Shown piece after piece: positions 35,793 through 44,887 of a stretch of 64,000 nucleotides of DNA. The notes beneath the pieces are model-generated. The model worked only from the letters and a program-made list of their open reading frames with translations. It made no database searches and was not told where the DNA came from. The position numbers and the translations under genes are program-made. Every line of letters starts with the position of its first letter. Position 1 is the stretch's first letter. This stretch comes from CAYUNE01 sp964446115 (GTDB lineage: Bacteria; Desulfobacterota; Desulfobulbia; Desulfobulbales; Desulfobulbaceae). The stretch lies in assembly GCA_964446115.1 (NCBI GenBank), contig CAYUNE010000011.1, forward strand, positions 31,208 through 95,207, in the 5' to 3' direction.

Positions 35793-37493
35793 ATGTTACG
35801 AGAACTCCGAATTGAAAATCTTGCGCTCATCGATGCCCTCCACCTTGAATTCCCGGGGAAATCAGAAAAACCGGATTCCGACGCTTCCGGGCTCATCGTC
35901 CTCACCGGTGAAACCGGGTCCGGAAAATCCATCATCCTTCAGGCCCTTCATCTGTTGACCGGCGGCCGGGGTTCAGCGGCATGGATCCGCAGCGACTGCG
36001 ACCGCGCCGAGATCGAGGCCCTTTTCGAGGTGGATGACGATCAACAACAGGTACGGGAGCGGCTGCGGGAGCTGGACCTGGAAAACGGCAACAGCGTGAT
36101 CATCAGGAGAATCTTTTCCCGCACCGGCCGCAGCCGTATCTACATCAACAGCAGGATGGCCACCGCCCGACTGGCCGCTGAGCTGACGCGAAACCTCATC
36201 AACATCGCCGGACAGCATGAGCACCAGCAGTTGCTCGATCCCCGGCGACATCTGGATTTTATCGACAGCGTCGGGGAACTTTGGCAGCAGCGGCACGAAT
36301 TTTCCAGCCTTTACCGCCGCTGGCGGCTGCTGGTCGACGAGATGGATGAACTGCAGCGCAGTGAGCGGGAAAAGGAGCAGCGCCGCGACTTCCTTGAGTT
36401 CCAGGTGCGGGAGATCAGGGAGGTGGACATCCGGCCCGAGGAGGACGGTTCCCTGGCTGAAGAGCGTGACCGGCTCAAGGCCGCCGATACTCTGATTTCC
36501 CTGGCCGCCAGGAGTCACGATCTCCTCGGCGGAGCGGTACGGGATAACCTGGTACAGGTGCTGAAAAATCTGGAGCAGGCCGAGATCCACGACCGGAAAG
36601 TGCGGGAACTGAGCAGCCGGGCGGCCTCCCTCTGCTTTGAAAGCGAGGATCTTGCCGCCGCGATCAGGGATTATCGGGACAGCTTGCCCCTGGACAGCGG
36701 TCGTCTCGACGAGATAGGTCATCGCCTCACCCAGCTGCGGCAACTGCAGAGAAAATATGGCCCCACCCTTGAAGAGGTCATTGATTTTGCACAAAATGCT
36801 GAAAAGGAGCTGTCCCGGCTGGAGAATATGGAACAGCAGCTGGAGCGGCTGGCCGAAAAACGGCAAGGCCTGGAGCAGGAACTGCTGAAGGCGGCGGAGG
36901 CATTATCCGAAAAACGGCGACGGGTGGCCGGGAGGCTGAGTCGTTTGCTCCAGGACGAACTGCGATCCCTGCAGTTTATGCAGGCGAGATTCGAGGTTTG
37001 GTTCAAAAACGACAACCACAGGCGGGAGATGGCTGATTTGCAGGCAAGCGGCGGAGATCAGGTGGAATTTATGTTTTCAGCCAACCCCGGGGAAGAGCTC
37101 AAACCCCTGAGCCGGGTGGTCTCAGGAGGTGAACTTTCCCGGCTGATGCTGGCCATGAAGTGTTTGCTGGCGCGTCGGGATCAGGTGGAGACCGTGGTTT
37201 TCGACGAGGTGGATGCCGGTATCAGCGGCAAGGCCGCCGAGGCCGTGGCTGAAAAGATCAGGGAACTGGCAGGTCACCACCAGGTCTTCTGTATCACCCA
37301 CCTGCCGCAGATCGCCGCCCTTGCCGACCAGCATTTTCGGGTGGGAAAACAGGTTCGTTCCGGCCGTACCAGGACAATGATCTCCAGGCTGAAGGGGGAA
37401 GAGAGAGTCGCTGAACTGGCCGTCATGCTGGCCGGAGAGTCGGTGACCAGCCAGACGACCGCCTATGCGCGGGAATTGCTTGACCGCCGTTGA
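35793..37493 (+). CDS. recN: RecN, SMC-like DNA repair protein
   Basis: This 566-residue protein has Walker A GETGSGKSI (about residues 40-48), the N-terminal head, two coiled-coil arms (roughly 150-360) and the C-terminal head with VVSGGELSRLMLAMK signature and VFDEVDAGISG Walker B. RecN acts early in double-strand break repair. Length is typical. Confidence 0.95.
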   Translation: MLRELRIENLALIDALHLEFPGKSEKPDSDASGLIVLTGETGSGKSIILQALHLLTGGRGSAAWIRSDCDRAEIEALFEVDDDQQQVRERLRELDLENGNSVIIRRIFSRTGRSRIYINSRMATARLAAELTRNLINIAGQHEHQQLLDPRRHLDFIDSVGELWQQRHEFSSLYRRWRLLVDEMDELQRSEREKEQRRDFLEFQVREIREVDIRPEEDGSLAEERDRLKAADTLISLAARSHDLLGGAVRDNLVQVLKNLEQAEIHDRKVRELSSRAASLCFESEDLAAAIRDYRDSLPLDSGRLDEIGHRLTQLRQLQRKYGPTLEEVIDFAQNAEKELSRLENMEQQLERLAEKRQGLEQELLKAAEALSEKRRRVAGRLSRLLQDELRSLQFMQARFEVWFKNDNHRREMADLQASGGDQVEFMFSANPGEELKPLSRVVSGGELSRLMLAMKCLLARRDQVETVVFDEVDAGISGKAAEAVAEKIRELAGHHQVFCITHLPQIAALADQHFRVGKQVRSGRTRTMISRLKGEERVAELAVMLAGESVTSQTTAYARELLDRR

Positions 37494-37517
37494 TTATGGA
37501 ATAACCTTTGGTGAGAA

Positions 37518-38579
37518 ATGGATAAAAAGACAAAATCCGTTACCGCGGTGGCCCTTTTCTCCGGCGGACTTGACTCGATTCTCGCCTGCCGGCTCATCAT
37601 GGAGCAGTCCATCCGGGTAAAGGCGTTGAAATGCGTCAGCCCTTTTTTTGACTATGACCTGCTCAAGCGTCGGCAACAGTATTGCCGGGAGGTGAAAGAG
37701 AAATACGGCATCGATGTGGAGCTGGTGGATATCAGCGACGACTTTATCCGGTTGCTGAAAAATCCCCCCCACGGTTTCGGCAGGTATTTCAATCCCTGCA
37801 TCGACTGCAAGATCCTCATGCTCGGCAAGGCCGCCGAACTGATGAAGCGGTACGGGGCCTCCTTTATCATCACCGGCGAGGTTCTGGGCCAGCGGCCAAT
37901 GTCCCAGCGGCGCGATACCCTGCGGATCATCGAAAGGGACAGCGGTTTAAGCGATTACCTCCTGCGGCCGTTGAGCGCCGGCTTGCTGCCGCCCACCGCC
38001 GCCGAACGCCGGGGACTGGTCGACTCGAAGCGGCTTCCCACCGTATCCGGCCGCGGCAGGCGGGTTCAGATCAGGTTGGCGGAGAAGTTTTCCATCACCG
38101 ATTACCCCACTCCCGCCGGCGGCTGTATTCTGGCTGATCCCAATCTCAGTCGGCGTATTCGTCTGCTGTACGACGGTTTTTTCCCTACAGCGGCAGAGGA
38201 GATCTCCATAGTCGATATCCGTTTTCTGCTCCTGGGGCGCCACTTCCTGTTATCCGAGAGTTCCTGGTTTATCCTTGGACGTGATCAGCGGGAGAACGAG
38301 AAAATTTGTGCGCTTGCCGGTGACCGGGATCTGCTCATCACCATGCGGGAGAGACCGGGACCCACCGGAATTCTGCGTTCCGGCTGCGGTGCGGGCCGGA
38401 TTCCCGCGGCCCGCGAGAGGGTGATGCGGCAGGCCGCAGAGCTGGTGGTGAGATTCGGCAAGAAAGAGGCGGGCAGGCGTCCGGCCGCTGTCGTGGATGT
38501 CCGGAACAAAACGGCGGTGATCGCCGCCTTTGAGGCCGAGGCAGCCATGGACGGCCGTGTGGCTGAGCTGCAGGTGTGA
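37518..38579 (+). CDS. PP-loop ATP pyrophosphatase, ThiI/MnmA-like tRNA thiolation enzyme
   Basis: This 353-residue protein has an N-terminal PP-loop ALFSGGLDSILA (residues 11-22), a CIDCK motif near residue 95, GEVLGQRPMSQR and a Gly-rich TPAGGCILADP segment. These are features of tRNA 4-thiouridine/2-thiouridine-type sulfurtransferases, which adenylate the base and transfer sulfur from a cysteine. It lacks a THUMP domain at the N-terminus. The exact modification is uncertain. Confidence 0.7.
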   Translation: MDKKTKSVTAVALFSGGLDSILACRLIMEQSIRVKALKCVSPFFDYDLLKRRQQYCREVKEKYGIDVELVDISDDFIRLLKNPPHGFGRYFNPCIDCKILMLGKAAELMKRYGASFIITGEVLGQRPMSQRRDTLRIIERDSGLSDYLLRPLSAGLLPPTAAERRGLVDSKRLPTVSGRGRRVQIRLAEKFSITDYPTPAGGCILADPNLSRRIRLLYDGFFPTAAEEISIVDIRFLLLGRHFLLSESSWFILGRDQRENEKICALAGDRDLLITMRERPGPTGILRSGCGAGRIPAARERVMRQAAELVVRFGKKEAGRRPAAVVDVRNKTAVIAAFEAEAAMDGRVAELQV

Positions 38580-38620
38580 AAAAAAAGGGAGGGTGGAAGA
38601 GAAAAAGCCTCCACCCTCCC
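38579..38620 (-). terminator. Terminator of the repeat lipoprotein gene
   Basis: An 11-bp perfect inverted repeat (38587-38597 with 38610-38620) is followed on the minus strand by eight T. Confidence 0.85.
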
Positions 38621-38652
38621 GGTTGGGGATTGTCCGGCGGCTGTCTCGCCGT

Positions 38653-40248
38653 TTACCGGGTTTCCTGGTAGGCGACGCCCAGGGCGCGCAGGGTCTCCAT
38701 GGTGAGGTGACCGCTGGCCAGGCCGTTTTTCTTCTGGAATTTGGTGACGGCTTCATAGGTCTCTTTACCGTATTCACCGTCGATCTTGCCGGGATCGTAG
38801 CCGGCGGCCTTCAGTTTTTTCTGCAACTGGGTGATGAGGCCAACATTGAAGTTGGTTTCGCAGAGAATGGGCACCCATTCCATATGCTCGTCCGCCACCT
38901 TGATACGCTTGGTCACGGTCTGGTACTCGGCCGGCACCCTGACACGTTTGGTCTGGGCCGGAGAAACGAGCTTGCGAACCTTGATGGTCTTATACTTGGG
39001 TTCCATCACCACCTTCTTGATACTCGGCGTTTTTTTCGGCACCTTGGTGGTGTAGGAGGCGTAGGTCGGCGGGGTTTCCTGGAGACAGATCTGGTGACCG
39101 GTCTGTGACTTGGCCGAAAGGCTCTTGTCATGGCTTTCGTGCCAGACCAGGCGCCCCTCGCTTTCCAGAATTTTTTTGGAGATCGTCTTGTAGGTGGCCG
39201 GTACCGTGATGCGTTTTTCCTTGGCCGGGGAAACCAGCTTCTTGACCTTGACGGTTTTGTATTCGGCCGGAATTTCCACCCGCTTTGTTGTTGCCGGAGT
39301 GGCCACAACTTTCTTGGTAACAGTGGTGTATTTGGCCGGAATTTCCACCAGACACATGATCTCGCCGGTGGAGTTATCCAGTTTTTCCACCGGTCCCCGT
39401 CCCTTCTTCCAGACGGTTTTCGCCGGTTCGACCAGTACTTTCTCGGTTACCGTCTTGTAGGTCTCCGGAACATTGACCAGCTTGAAGGAGGCCTCCTTGA
39501 CCAGGATCTTCTTTTCCTCCCATTCATACTTTGCCGGTATCACCTCCACCTTCTCATAGGCCTCGGTGTCGATAACCTGTTGTTTTTCGACCTTGTAGCG
39601 CGGTGGGATATAATGTTCATGGAAACAGGTGCCGACCTTGGCGCCGTCCAGATCTATACCTCCCTGACGGGCCGCCTCCAGCAACTTGTCGTTGGCCTCG
39701 GCCGCACCCGCTTTCAGGCTCACCGCCCAGTAGCGACGTCCTTCGCTGGTCTGATATTTGACGGTTTTGGTGGCGAAATCACCCTCCACCGGCACCAGGT
39801 CATAGGAGGCGTCCTCGACCTTGATCTTCTCCTCGACCCAGTCATACTTTGCCGGGATAATCTCGATGCGTTCCGAGGCGGCTTTTTTGAGGATTTTCTC
39901 GGTGCGGGTTTCATATTTTGCCGGAATGAGAATCCGGGCATAACATTCACCGGGTTTTGCCGGCGGCAGCAGCGAATCTCCTGCGGTTCCACGGACCGCC
40001 CGGGCCCCGGCGGTGCTCTCCTTTTTATGAACCGCCAGCGCGGCCTTGGCCGCCTTCAGTGACCTGTCCTTGGCGGAAAGGCTGGACTCAAGGCTCTTGA
40101 TGCGCTGCTCCTTGAGCTGCAACTCGTGGTTGTTGTCCTGGCCGGCTGTAACGGCGGGTTTACTCCAGGGCAGCATCGAGCAGCCGCCAAGCAGGATAGC
40201 CCCGGCCAAAATTGCCAGGGGCTGGGTTGTTTTTCCATGAATGACCAT
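38653..40248 (-). CDS. Repeat lipoprotein with C-terminal peptidoglycan-binding domain
   Basis: This 531-residue protein has a lipoprotein signal (AGAILLGGC, lipid-modified Cys at about residue 23). Residues 50-80 are charged and coiled. The central 350 residues are a series of degenerate repeats around IPAKY or VPAEYKTV followed by KKLVSPAK and similar blocks. The C-terminal 65 residues (LITQLQKKLKAAGYDPGKIDGEYG) are a PG_binding_1 domain. It probably links the outer membrane to the cell wall. I know no named homolog. Confidence 0.75.
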   Translation of the reverse strand: MVIHGKTTQPLAILAGAILLGGCSMLPWSKPAVTAGQDNNHELQLKEQRIKSLESSLSAKDRSLKAAKAALAVHKKESTAGARAVRGTAGDSLLPPAKPGECYARILIPAKYETRTEKILKKAASERIEIIPAKYDWVEEKIKVEDASYDLVPVEGDFATKTVKYQTSEGRRYWAVSLKAGAAEANDKLLEAARQGGIDLDGAKVGTCFHEHYIPPRYKVEKQQVIDTEAYEKVEVIPAKYEWEEKKILVKEASFKLVNVPETYKTVTEKVLVEPAKTVWKKGRGPVEKLDNSTGEIMCLVEIPAKYTTVTKKVVATPATTKRVEIPAEYKTVKVKKLVSPAKEKRITVPATYKTISKKILESEGRLVWHESHDKSLSAKSQTGHQICLQETPPTYASYTTKVPKKTPSIKKVVMEPKYKTIKVRKLVSPAQTKRVRVPAEYQTVTKRIKVADEHMEWVPILCETNFNVGLITQLQKKLKAAGYDPGKIDGEYGKETYEAVTKFQKKNGLASGHLTMETLRALGVAYQETR

Positions 40249-40427
40249 ACGTCCCTCCCTTCATTTTTACTGTGAGCCGGATCGGATCCGGTAATCCTTT
40301 CAGGTTGAAATTACATCTCACCTGATAGAGTGACCAATTGATTAAATGGTCACAATACTCTAGAATAAATAACAAAAAAAAATGAAGAGATTATTGCGGC
40401 GATGGAAAAACGCCGGAGGGGGAGAGA

Positions 40428-40793
40428 TCAGTTACGGTAGAATTTATGGGTGCCGTACCGGGCAACATAGTTGAGCTGGTCCGCCCAGCCGGGATGCAGG
40501 TCGTAGCGGTGGTAATGGGTCGCTCCCTTGGTAAAGTCGTCACTGGTGAGGGCGACGAGGGAGGAGTGCAGACAGGTGAGAAAGGCGTCCGGTTCCGTGG
40601 GCAGGTAGGAGCGTTTTTTCTGGACCCAGCTGAATTGATAGGGTGAGGTGACCACCTCCTCCAGGGTCGTATGCTGTTGGATTGCCCGGTTGAGGGTGAC
40701 ATGGGCGACGGCCTGCCGGGCGATATCGGGTTCGCTGCGTGCTTCGTGATAGACATTGAGTGTCAGCCATAAAAGTCCTTCGAGAAAGCTCAT
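40428..40793 (-). CDS. SleB-type cell wall hydrolase domain protein
   Basis: This 121-residue protein begins MSFLEGLLWLTLNVYHEARSE, where the Glu after His matches the catalytic Glu of the SleB/Hydrolase_2 family; QFSW and THYHRYD are other family motifs. There is no signal peptide, so it may act on the cytoplasmic side, be released with lysis, or be a phage remnant. A GGAGGG ribosome site precedes it. The 180-base AT-rich gaps on both sides hold no visible gene. Confidence 0.8.
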   Translation of the reverse strand: MSFLEGLLWLTLNVYHEARSEPDIARQAVAHVTLNRAIQQHTTLEEVVTSPYQFSWVQKKRSYLPTEPDAFLTCLHSSLVALTSDDFTKGATHYHRYDLHPGWADQLNYVARYGTHKFYRN

Positions 40794-40971
40794 CTTGTCT
40801 AACCCTCCGTAGCTATTGAAGATAACCTGTGAACCCCAATGGACGGTGCTTCTGTCGATAAATTTATCAATTTAAACTTTTAAATTATATTAAATAAAAT
40901 ATTTTTTTGCAAGAAAAAAAATATTTACCCTTGTAACATATTATTTTTACAAGGAATAAAATATTTTTAGC

Positions 40972-41196
40972 TTATTCAACCGCTTCCACGCCGCGGATCT
41001 CCGGGATCTCGCTGCGGATGAACTTCTCGATACCGTCCCTGAGGGTGATTTGCGACATGGGGCAGCCGTGACAGGCCCCGGTCAGTCGTACCCGGACAAT
41101 ATTTTCGGTGGTCACCTCCACCAGTTCCACGTCGCCGCCGTCCCGCTGCAGGGTGGGCCGGACCTGGTTCAGAGCCTTTTCGATTTTTTCTTTCAT
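40972..41196 (-). CDS. NifU C-terminal-domain Fe-S scaffold protein
   Basis: This 74-residue protein is a single NifU-like domain (RPTLQRDGGDVELVEV) with the cluster-binding CHGCPMS motif at about residues 43-49. These small proteins carry [4Fe-4S] clusters for delivery to apo-proteins, many of which are encoded nearby. It has an AGGGGAAA ribosome site and diverges from recD2. Confidence 0.92.
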   Translation of the reverse strand: MKEKIEKALNQVRPTLQRDGGDVELVEVTTENIVRVRLTGACHGCPMSQITLRDGIEKFIRSEIPEIRGVEAVE

Positions 41197-41256
41197 TTTC
41201 CCCTGTTGTTAGGTATCAATCTTGAAGTTTCGTGCCTTATATAGCATGCTGAGGAC

Positions 41257-43758
41257 ATGCAGGCAACAATGATCAGGGAAACGCTTAAGGGAATTGTCGA
41301 AGGGGTCAGGTACCACAACGAAGACACCGGATGGTCGGTTCTGCGGTTGAAGCCCTTTGGCGACGATTTGCAGCAGGTGCAGGTAACCGTGCATCAGATG
41401 CGGGTCTTTGCCGGCGCCACCATGAAGTTCACCGGTGCCTGGGTGGAGCATCCCAGGTACGGCCGGCAGTTCAGGGCCGACAGTGCCGTGGAGTTGAAGC
41501 CCGCCACCAGTTCCGCTCTGGAGAAGTATCTGGGTTCCGGTCTGATCAAGGGGGTGGGACCCAAGACCGCCCGCAAGATCGTCCGCCATTTCGGGAAGTC
41601 CACCCTGGATGTCTTTGAAAAAGATATTGACCGGTTGCTCGAGGTCCCGGGGATCGCCCAGAAGAAACTGGCGGCCATCAAGGAGGCCTGGTATGAACAC
41701 CGGGCGGTGCGGGATGTGATGATCTTCCTCCAGTCCCACGGTATCAGCACCCTGTTCGCGGTGAGGATTTTCAAGGAGTATGGGCACCGGGCCATTGAAC
41801 GGGTCAGCGACAATCCCTACCGCCTGGCCGACGATATCTACGGTATCGGCTTTTTTTCCGCCGACCGCATTGCGCTCAGCATCGGTCACCGGCCCGACGG
41901 CAGGGCCAGGATCACCGCCGCCATCCGCCATGTTCTGGCAGCGAGCCGCGACCAGGGACATTGCTATCTCACCTACGAGCAGATCCTCACCGGCACCACC
42001 GAGTTACTCAAACTGGATCTTGCCGAAAGGCTGCCGCAGTTTCTCAGGGATATGACCGTCTCCGGTAAGCTGAGGGTCAGGGAACTTCCCGGAAATGATT
42101 CCAAGCCCACACTCTGCTACTATTCCAATACCCTTTACTACGAAGAGGCTTTTGTTGCAGAGAAACTCCTCTTGCTCTGCGGTCCGGCTCCGGTGGATGA
42201 AAAAGAGATCCGTCGCTGCCTTGCCCGCTGCCTGAGAAAGAGCAGCGGTCTGAAACTGAGCGATGAGCAGGAGGCTGCCGTCCGCGCCATAGCCGCTCTG
42301 CGCCTGGCCATCCTCACCGGCGGTCCGGGCTGCGGCAAGACCACCACGCTCAAGGTGTTGGTGGATCTGCTCACCGCCATGGGCAGGAGGGTGCTGCCGG
42401 CCGCTCCCACGGGCAGGGCGGCCCAGCGCATGGGCGAGGTGATCGGCCTGGAGGCCGGAACCATCCACCGGTTGCTGCAGTTTCAGGGCGGGCGCTTCGC
42501 CAGGAACGAGTCCTCGCCGCTGCGGGCCGATTTTCTCATCATCGATGAATCATCCATGCTCGATATCGGACTTACCGCCTCTCTGCTCAAGGCGGTGGCG
42601 CCGACATGCAGTGTGCTCTTCATCGGCGACAGCGACCAGCTGCCCTCGGTGGGCGCCGGGTGCGTGTTGCACGATATGATCGCCTCGGGCCGCATTCCCT
42701 GTTTCCGGCTCACCAGAATCTTCCGGCAGGCCAGGAAGTCGCGGATCATCAGTTTCGCCCATAGCGTCAATCAGGGTCGGGTACCGAAAATCGCCTCTCC
42801 TTTCAGGGAACCGAAAATCTGGCTCCGGAGCGACTGTTTTTTCATTGATGTCGAAGAGGCCACCCGGGAACAGGTGCGGTTCATCGACCGGGTTCGTCGC
42901 CGCCATGGCTATACCGCCCGGGAGCTGGAACGGCAAAATCGCCACCGCGATCCCTACCTTGACGATGACCAGGCGGATCATCCCGCTCCGTTGCTGCCCG
43001 AGAAGTTCAGCCACGTGGACCTGGGAACGCTGGTGAGCGCCGAGAATACGGCCCAGTCCTACAGGGCGGTTCTCAAGCGGGTGCATCCCTGGTCGGCCCT
43101 GCATTACGGGCTCACGGCCCTGGATGTGATCCGTAAGCTCTATACGGAATGGATTCCCAAGTATTACGGCGACAAATGCGAAATCCAGATACTCTCGCCC
43201 ATGGTGCGGGGCAGCCTGGGCACCGCCAACCTCAACCGCGTGATCCAGCAGGCCGTCAATCCGCCGGCCGCCGGTAAGGGGGAAATCACCATCGGTGAAA
43301 AGATCCTGCGGGTGGGTGACCGGGTCATCCATCGGCGCAACAACTATGACCTGGGAGTGTTCAACGGCGATATCGGCAGGGTTGTCCGGGTCAACAACAG
43401 CGAATTGACCTGTACGGTGGAATTTTTTCCCGATGGCCGCCGGGTCGAATACAGGCGGGAGCAGATGACCGAGCTTGACCGCGCCTTTGCCATTACCGTC
43501 CACAAGTCCCAGGGAAGTGAGTTCGAAATCGTCATTCTGCCGATTTTTACCCAGCATTACCGAATGCTCAGGCGAAATCTCCTCTACACGGGGCTCACCC
43601 GGGCCCGCAGGCTTGCGGTGCTTGTGGGCATGCGCCGGGCTCTGGTCATGGCCGTTTCCACCGAGGACAGCAGCAAGCGTCAGACCGCCCTGGATATTCT
43701 GCTGCGGGAAACCGTTCCCGGCAGGGGAGGGGACGGCAAGGGAACGAGGGACCGATGA
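41257..43758 (+). CDS. recD2: RecD2-type (RecD/TraA) DNA helicase
   Basis: This 833-residue superfamily 1B helicase has an N-terminal OB and helix-hairpin-helix part (GPKTARKIVRHFGK), then the motor with Walker A GGPGCGKTT, Walker B LIIDESSMLD, GDSDQLPSVGAG and motif VI VHKSQGSEF. RecD2 proteins unwind DNA 5' to 3' without RecBC. It is longer than the usual 700-750 residues, with an inserted charged segment at about residues 520-590. It may start at 41257 or the ATG at 41269. Confidence 0.88.
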   Translation: MQATMIRETLKGIVEGVRYHNEDTGWSVLRLKPFGDDLQQVQVTVHQMRVFAGATMKFTGAWVEHPRYGRQFRADSAVELKPATSSALEKYLGSGLIKGVGPKTARKIVRHFGKSTLDVFEKDIDRLLEVPGIAQKKLAAIKEAWYEHRAVRDVMIFLQSHGISTLFAVRIFKEYGHRAIERVSDNPYRLADDIYGIGFFSADRIALSIGHRPDGRARITAAIRHVLAASRDQGHCYLTYEQILTGTTELLKLDLAERLPQFLRDMTVSGKLRVRELPGNDSKPTLCYYSNTLYYEEAFVAEKLLLLCGPAPVDEKEIRRCLARCLRKSSGLKLSDEQEAAVRAIAALRLAILTGGPGCGKTTTLKVLVDLLTAMGRRVLPAAPTGRAAQRMGEVIGLEAGTIHRLLQFQGGRFARNESSPLRADFLIIDESSMLDIGLTASLLKAVAPTCSVLFIGDSDQLPSVGAGCVLHDMIASGRIPCFRLTRIFRQARKSRIISFAHSVNQGRVPKIASPFREPKIWLRSDCFFIDVEEATREQVRFIDRVRRRHGYTARELERQNRHRDPYLDDDQADHPAPLLPEKFSHVDLGTLVSAENTAQSYRAVLKRVHPWSALHYGLTALDVIRKLYTEWIPKYYGDKCEIQILSPMVRGSLGTANLNRVIQQAVNPPAAGKGEITIGEKILRVGDRVIHRRNNYDLGVFNGDIGRVVRVNNSELTCTVEFFPDGRRVEYRREQMTELDRAFAITVHKSQGSEFEIVILPIFTQHYRMLRRNLLYTGLTRARRLAVLVGMRRALVMAVSTEDSSKRQTALDILLRETVPGRGGDGKGTRDR

Positions 43759-43918
43759 CCCTGATAAACGGCGAGTATAGGGGGCGGCTGCCTAGGATTT
43801 TTGTTGAAGAAATGTCAATTATTTATTACTTTGCAATTTCTTGTCAAAAAATGACCCGGAGGCCGGGGAGACGGGCATCTTCGTAACTTTTTAATTTTAC
43901 AGTTTTTAGGGGAAAAAT

Positions 43919-44809
43919 ATGAGCGCAAAGATCATAAGCGGTACGGAAACGGCAAAGGCCATTCGTGAGGAGCTGAAAGCCGAGGTCGGTGAACTCAAGG
44001 AAAAGCACAACCTCGTGCCCGGCCTGGTAACCATCCTTGTCGGTGAAGATCCGGCTTCACAATCCTATGTCAGTGCCAAGAACAAGACCGCTCACGCCCT
44101 GGGAATTCACTCCGAACAGGTGACCCTTCCCGCCGACACCAGCGAGGAAGACCTCCTGGCCTTGGTGGAAAAGTACAACAGGAATGACGATATTCATGGC
44201 ATTCTCGTCCAGTTGCCCCTGCCGAAACATATTGATGAAAACAAGGTCCTCTACGCCATTGATCCGGACAAGGATGTGGACGGATTTCATCCGGTCAACG
44301 TCGGCAAGATGGTTCTCGGCGAACAGTGTTTCCTTCCCTGTACCCCTCACGGAATCCTCGAGCTGCTGCAGCGCACCGGTGTGGAGACCAGCGGCGCCGA
44401 AGTGGTTATCGTCGGCCGTTCCAACATTGTCGGCAAACCCATTGCCAACCTCATGCTGCAGAAGCGAGATGCCGGCAACGCCACCGTCACCCTCTGTCAT
44501 ACCCGCACCAGGGATACGGATTTCCATACCCGGCGGGCCGATATCCTCATTGTCGCCGCCGGAGTGGCCAACCTGATCAAGGGAGATCAGGTCAAGGACG
44601 GCGTCGTGGTCATCGATGTGGGGGTAAACCGCATCGGCAGGAACGAGGAGACCGGCAAGGCCATCCTGGCCGGTGACGTGGAATTCGAAAGCGTCAAGGA
44701 AAAGGCCGCCGCCATCACTCCGGTACCCGGCGGTGTCGGTCCCATGACCATTACCATGCTCATGAAAAATACCGTGCAGGCGGCAAAGCAGTCGGCCGGA
44801 TTATCATAG
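43919..44809 (+). CDS. folD: FolD, methylene-THF dehydrogenase/cyclohydrolase
   Basis: This 296-residue bifunctional enzyme interconverts 10-formyl-, methenyl- and methylene-tetrahydrofolate with NADP. Motifs include SYVSAKNKTAHALG (catalytic Lys), VQLPLPKH, PCTPHGILELL, VGRSNIVGKP (nucleotide site) and PGGVGPMT. It opens the Wood-Ljungdahl cluster and serves the methyl branch. The ribosome site is AGGGG. Confidence 0.95.
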   Translation: MSAKIISGTETAKAIREELKAEVGELKEKHNLVPGLVTILVGEDPASQSYVSAKNKTAHALGIHSEQVTLPADTSEEDLLALVEKYNRNDDIHGILVQLPLPKHIDENKVLYAIDPDKDVDGFHPVNVGKMVLGEQCFLPCTPHGILELLQRTGVETSGAEVVIVGRSNIVGKPIANLMLQKRDAGNATVTLCHTRTRDTDFHTRRADILIVAAGVANLIKGDQVKDGVVVIDVGVNRIGRNEETGKAILAGDVEFESVKEKAAAITPVPGGVGPMTITMLMKNTVQAAKQSAGLS

Positions 44810-44887
44810 ACGTTCGTTCAAAGCAACAGATTACGTAAATTCGGGGAAACGGGGTTGTGCCCGTATTCCTCTAGAAGGAGGCTCATC

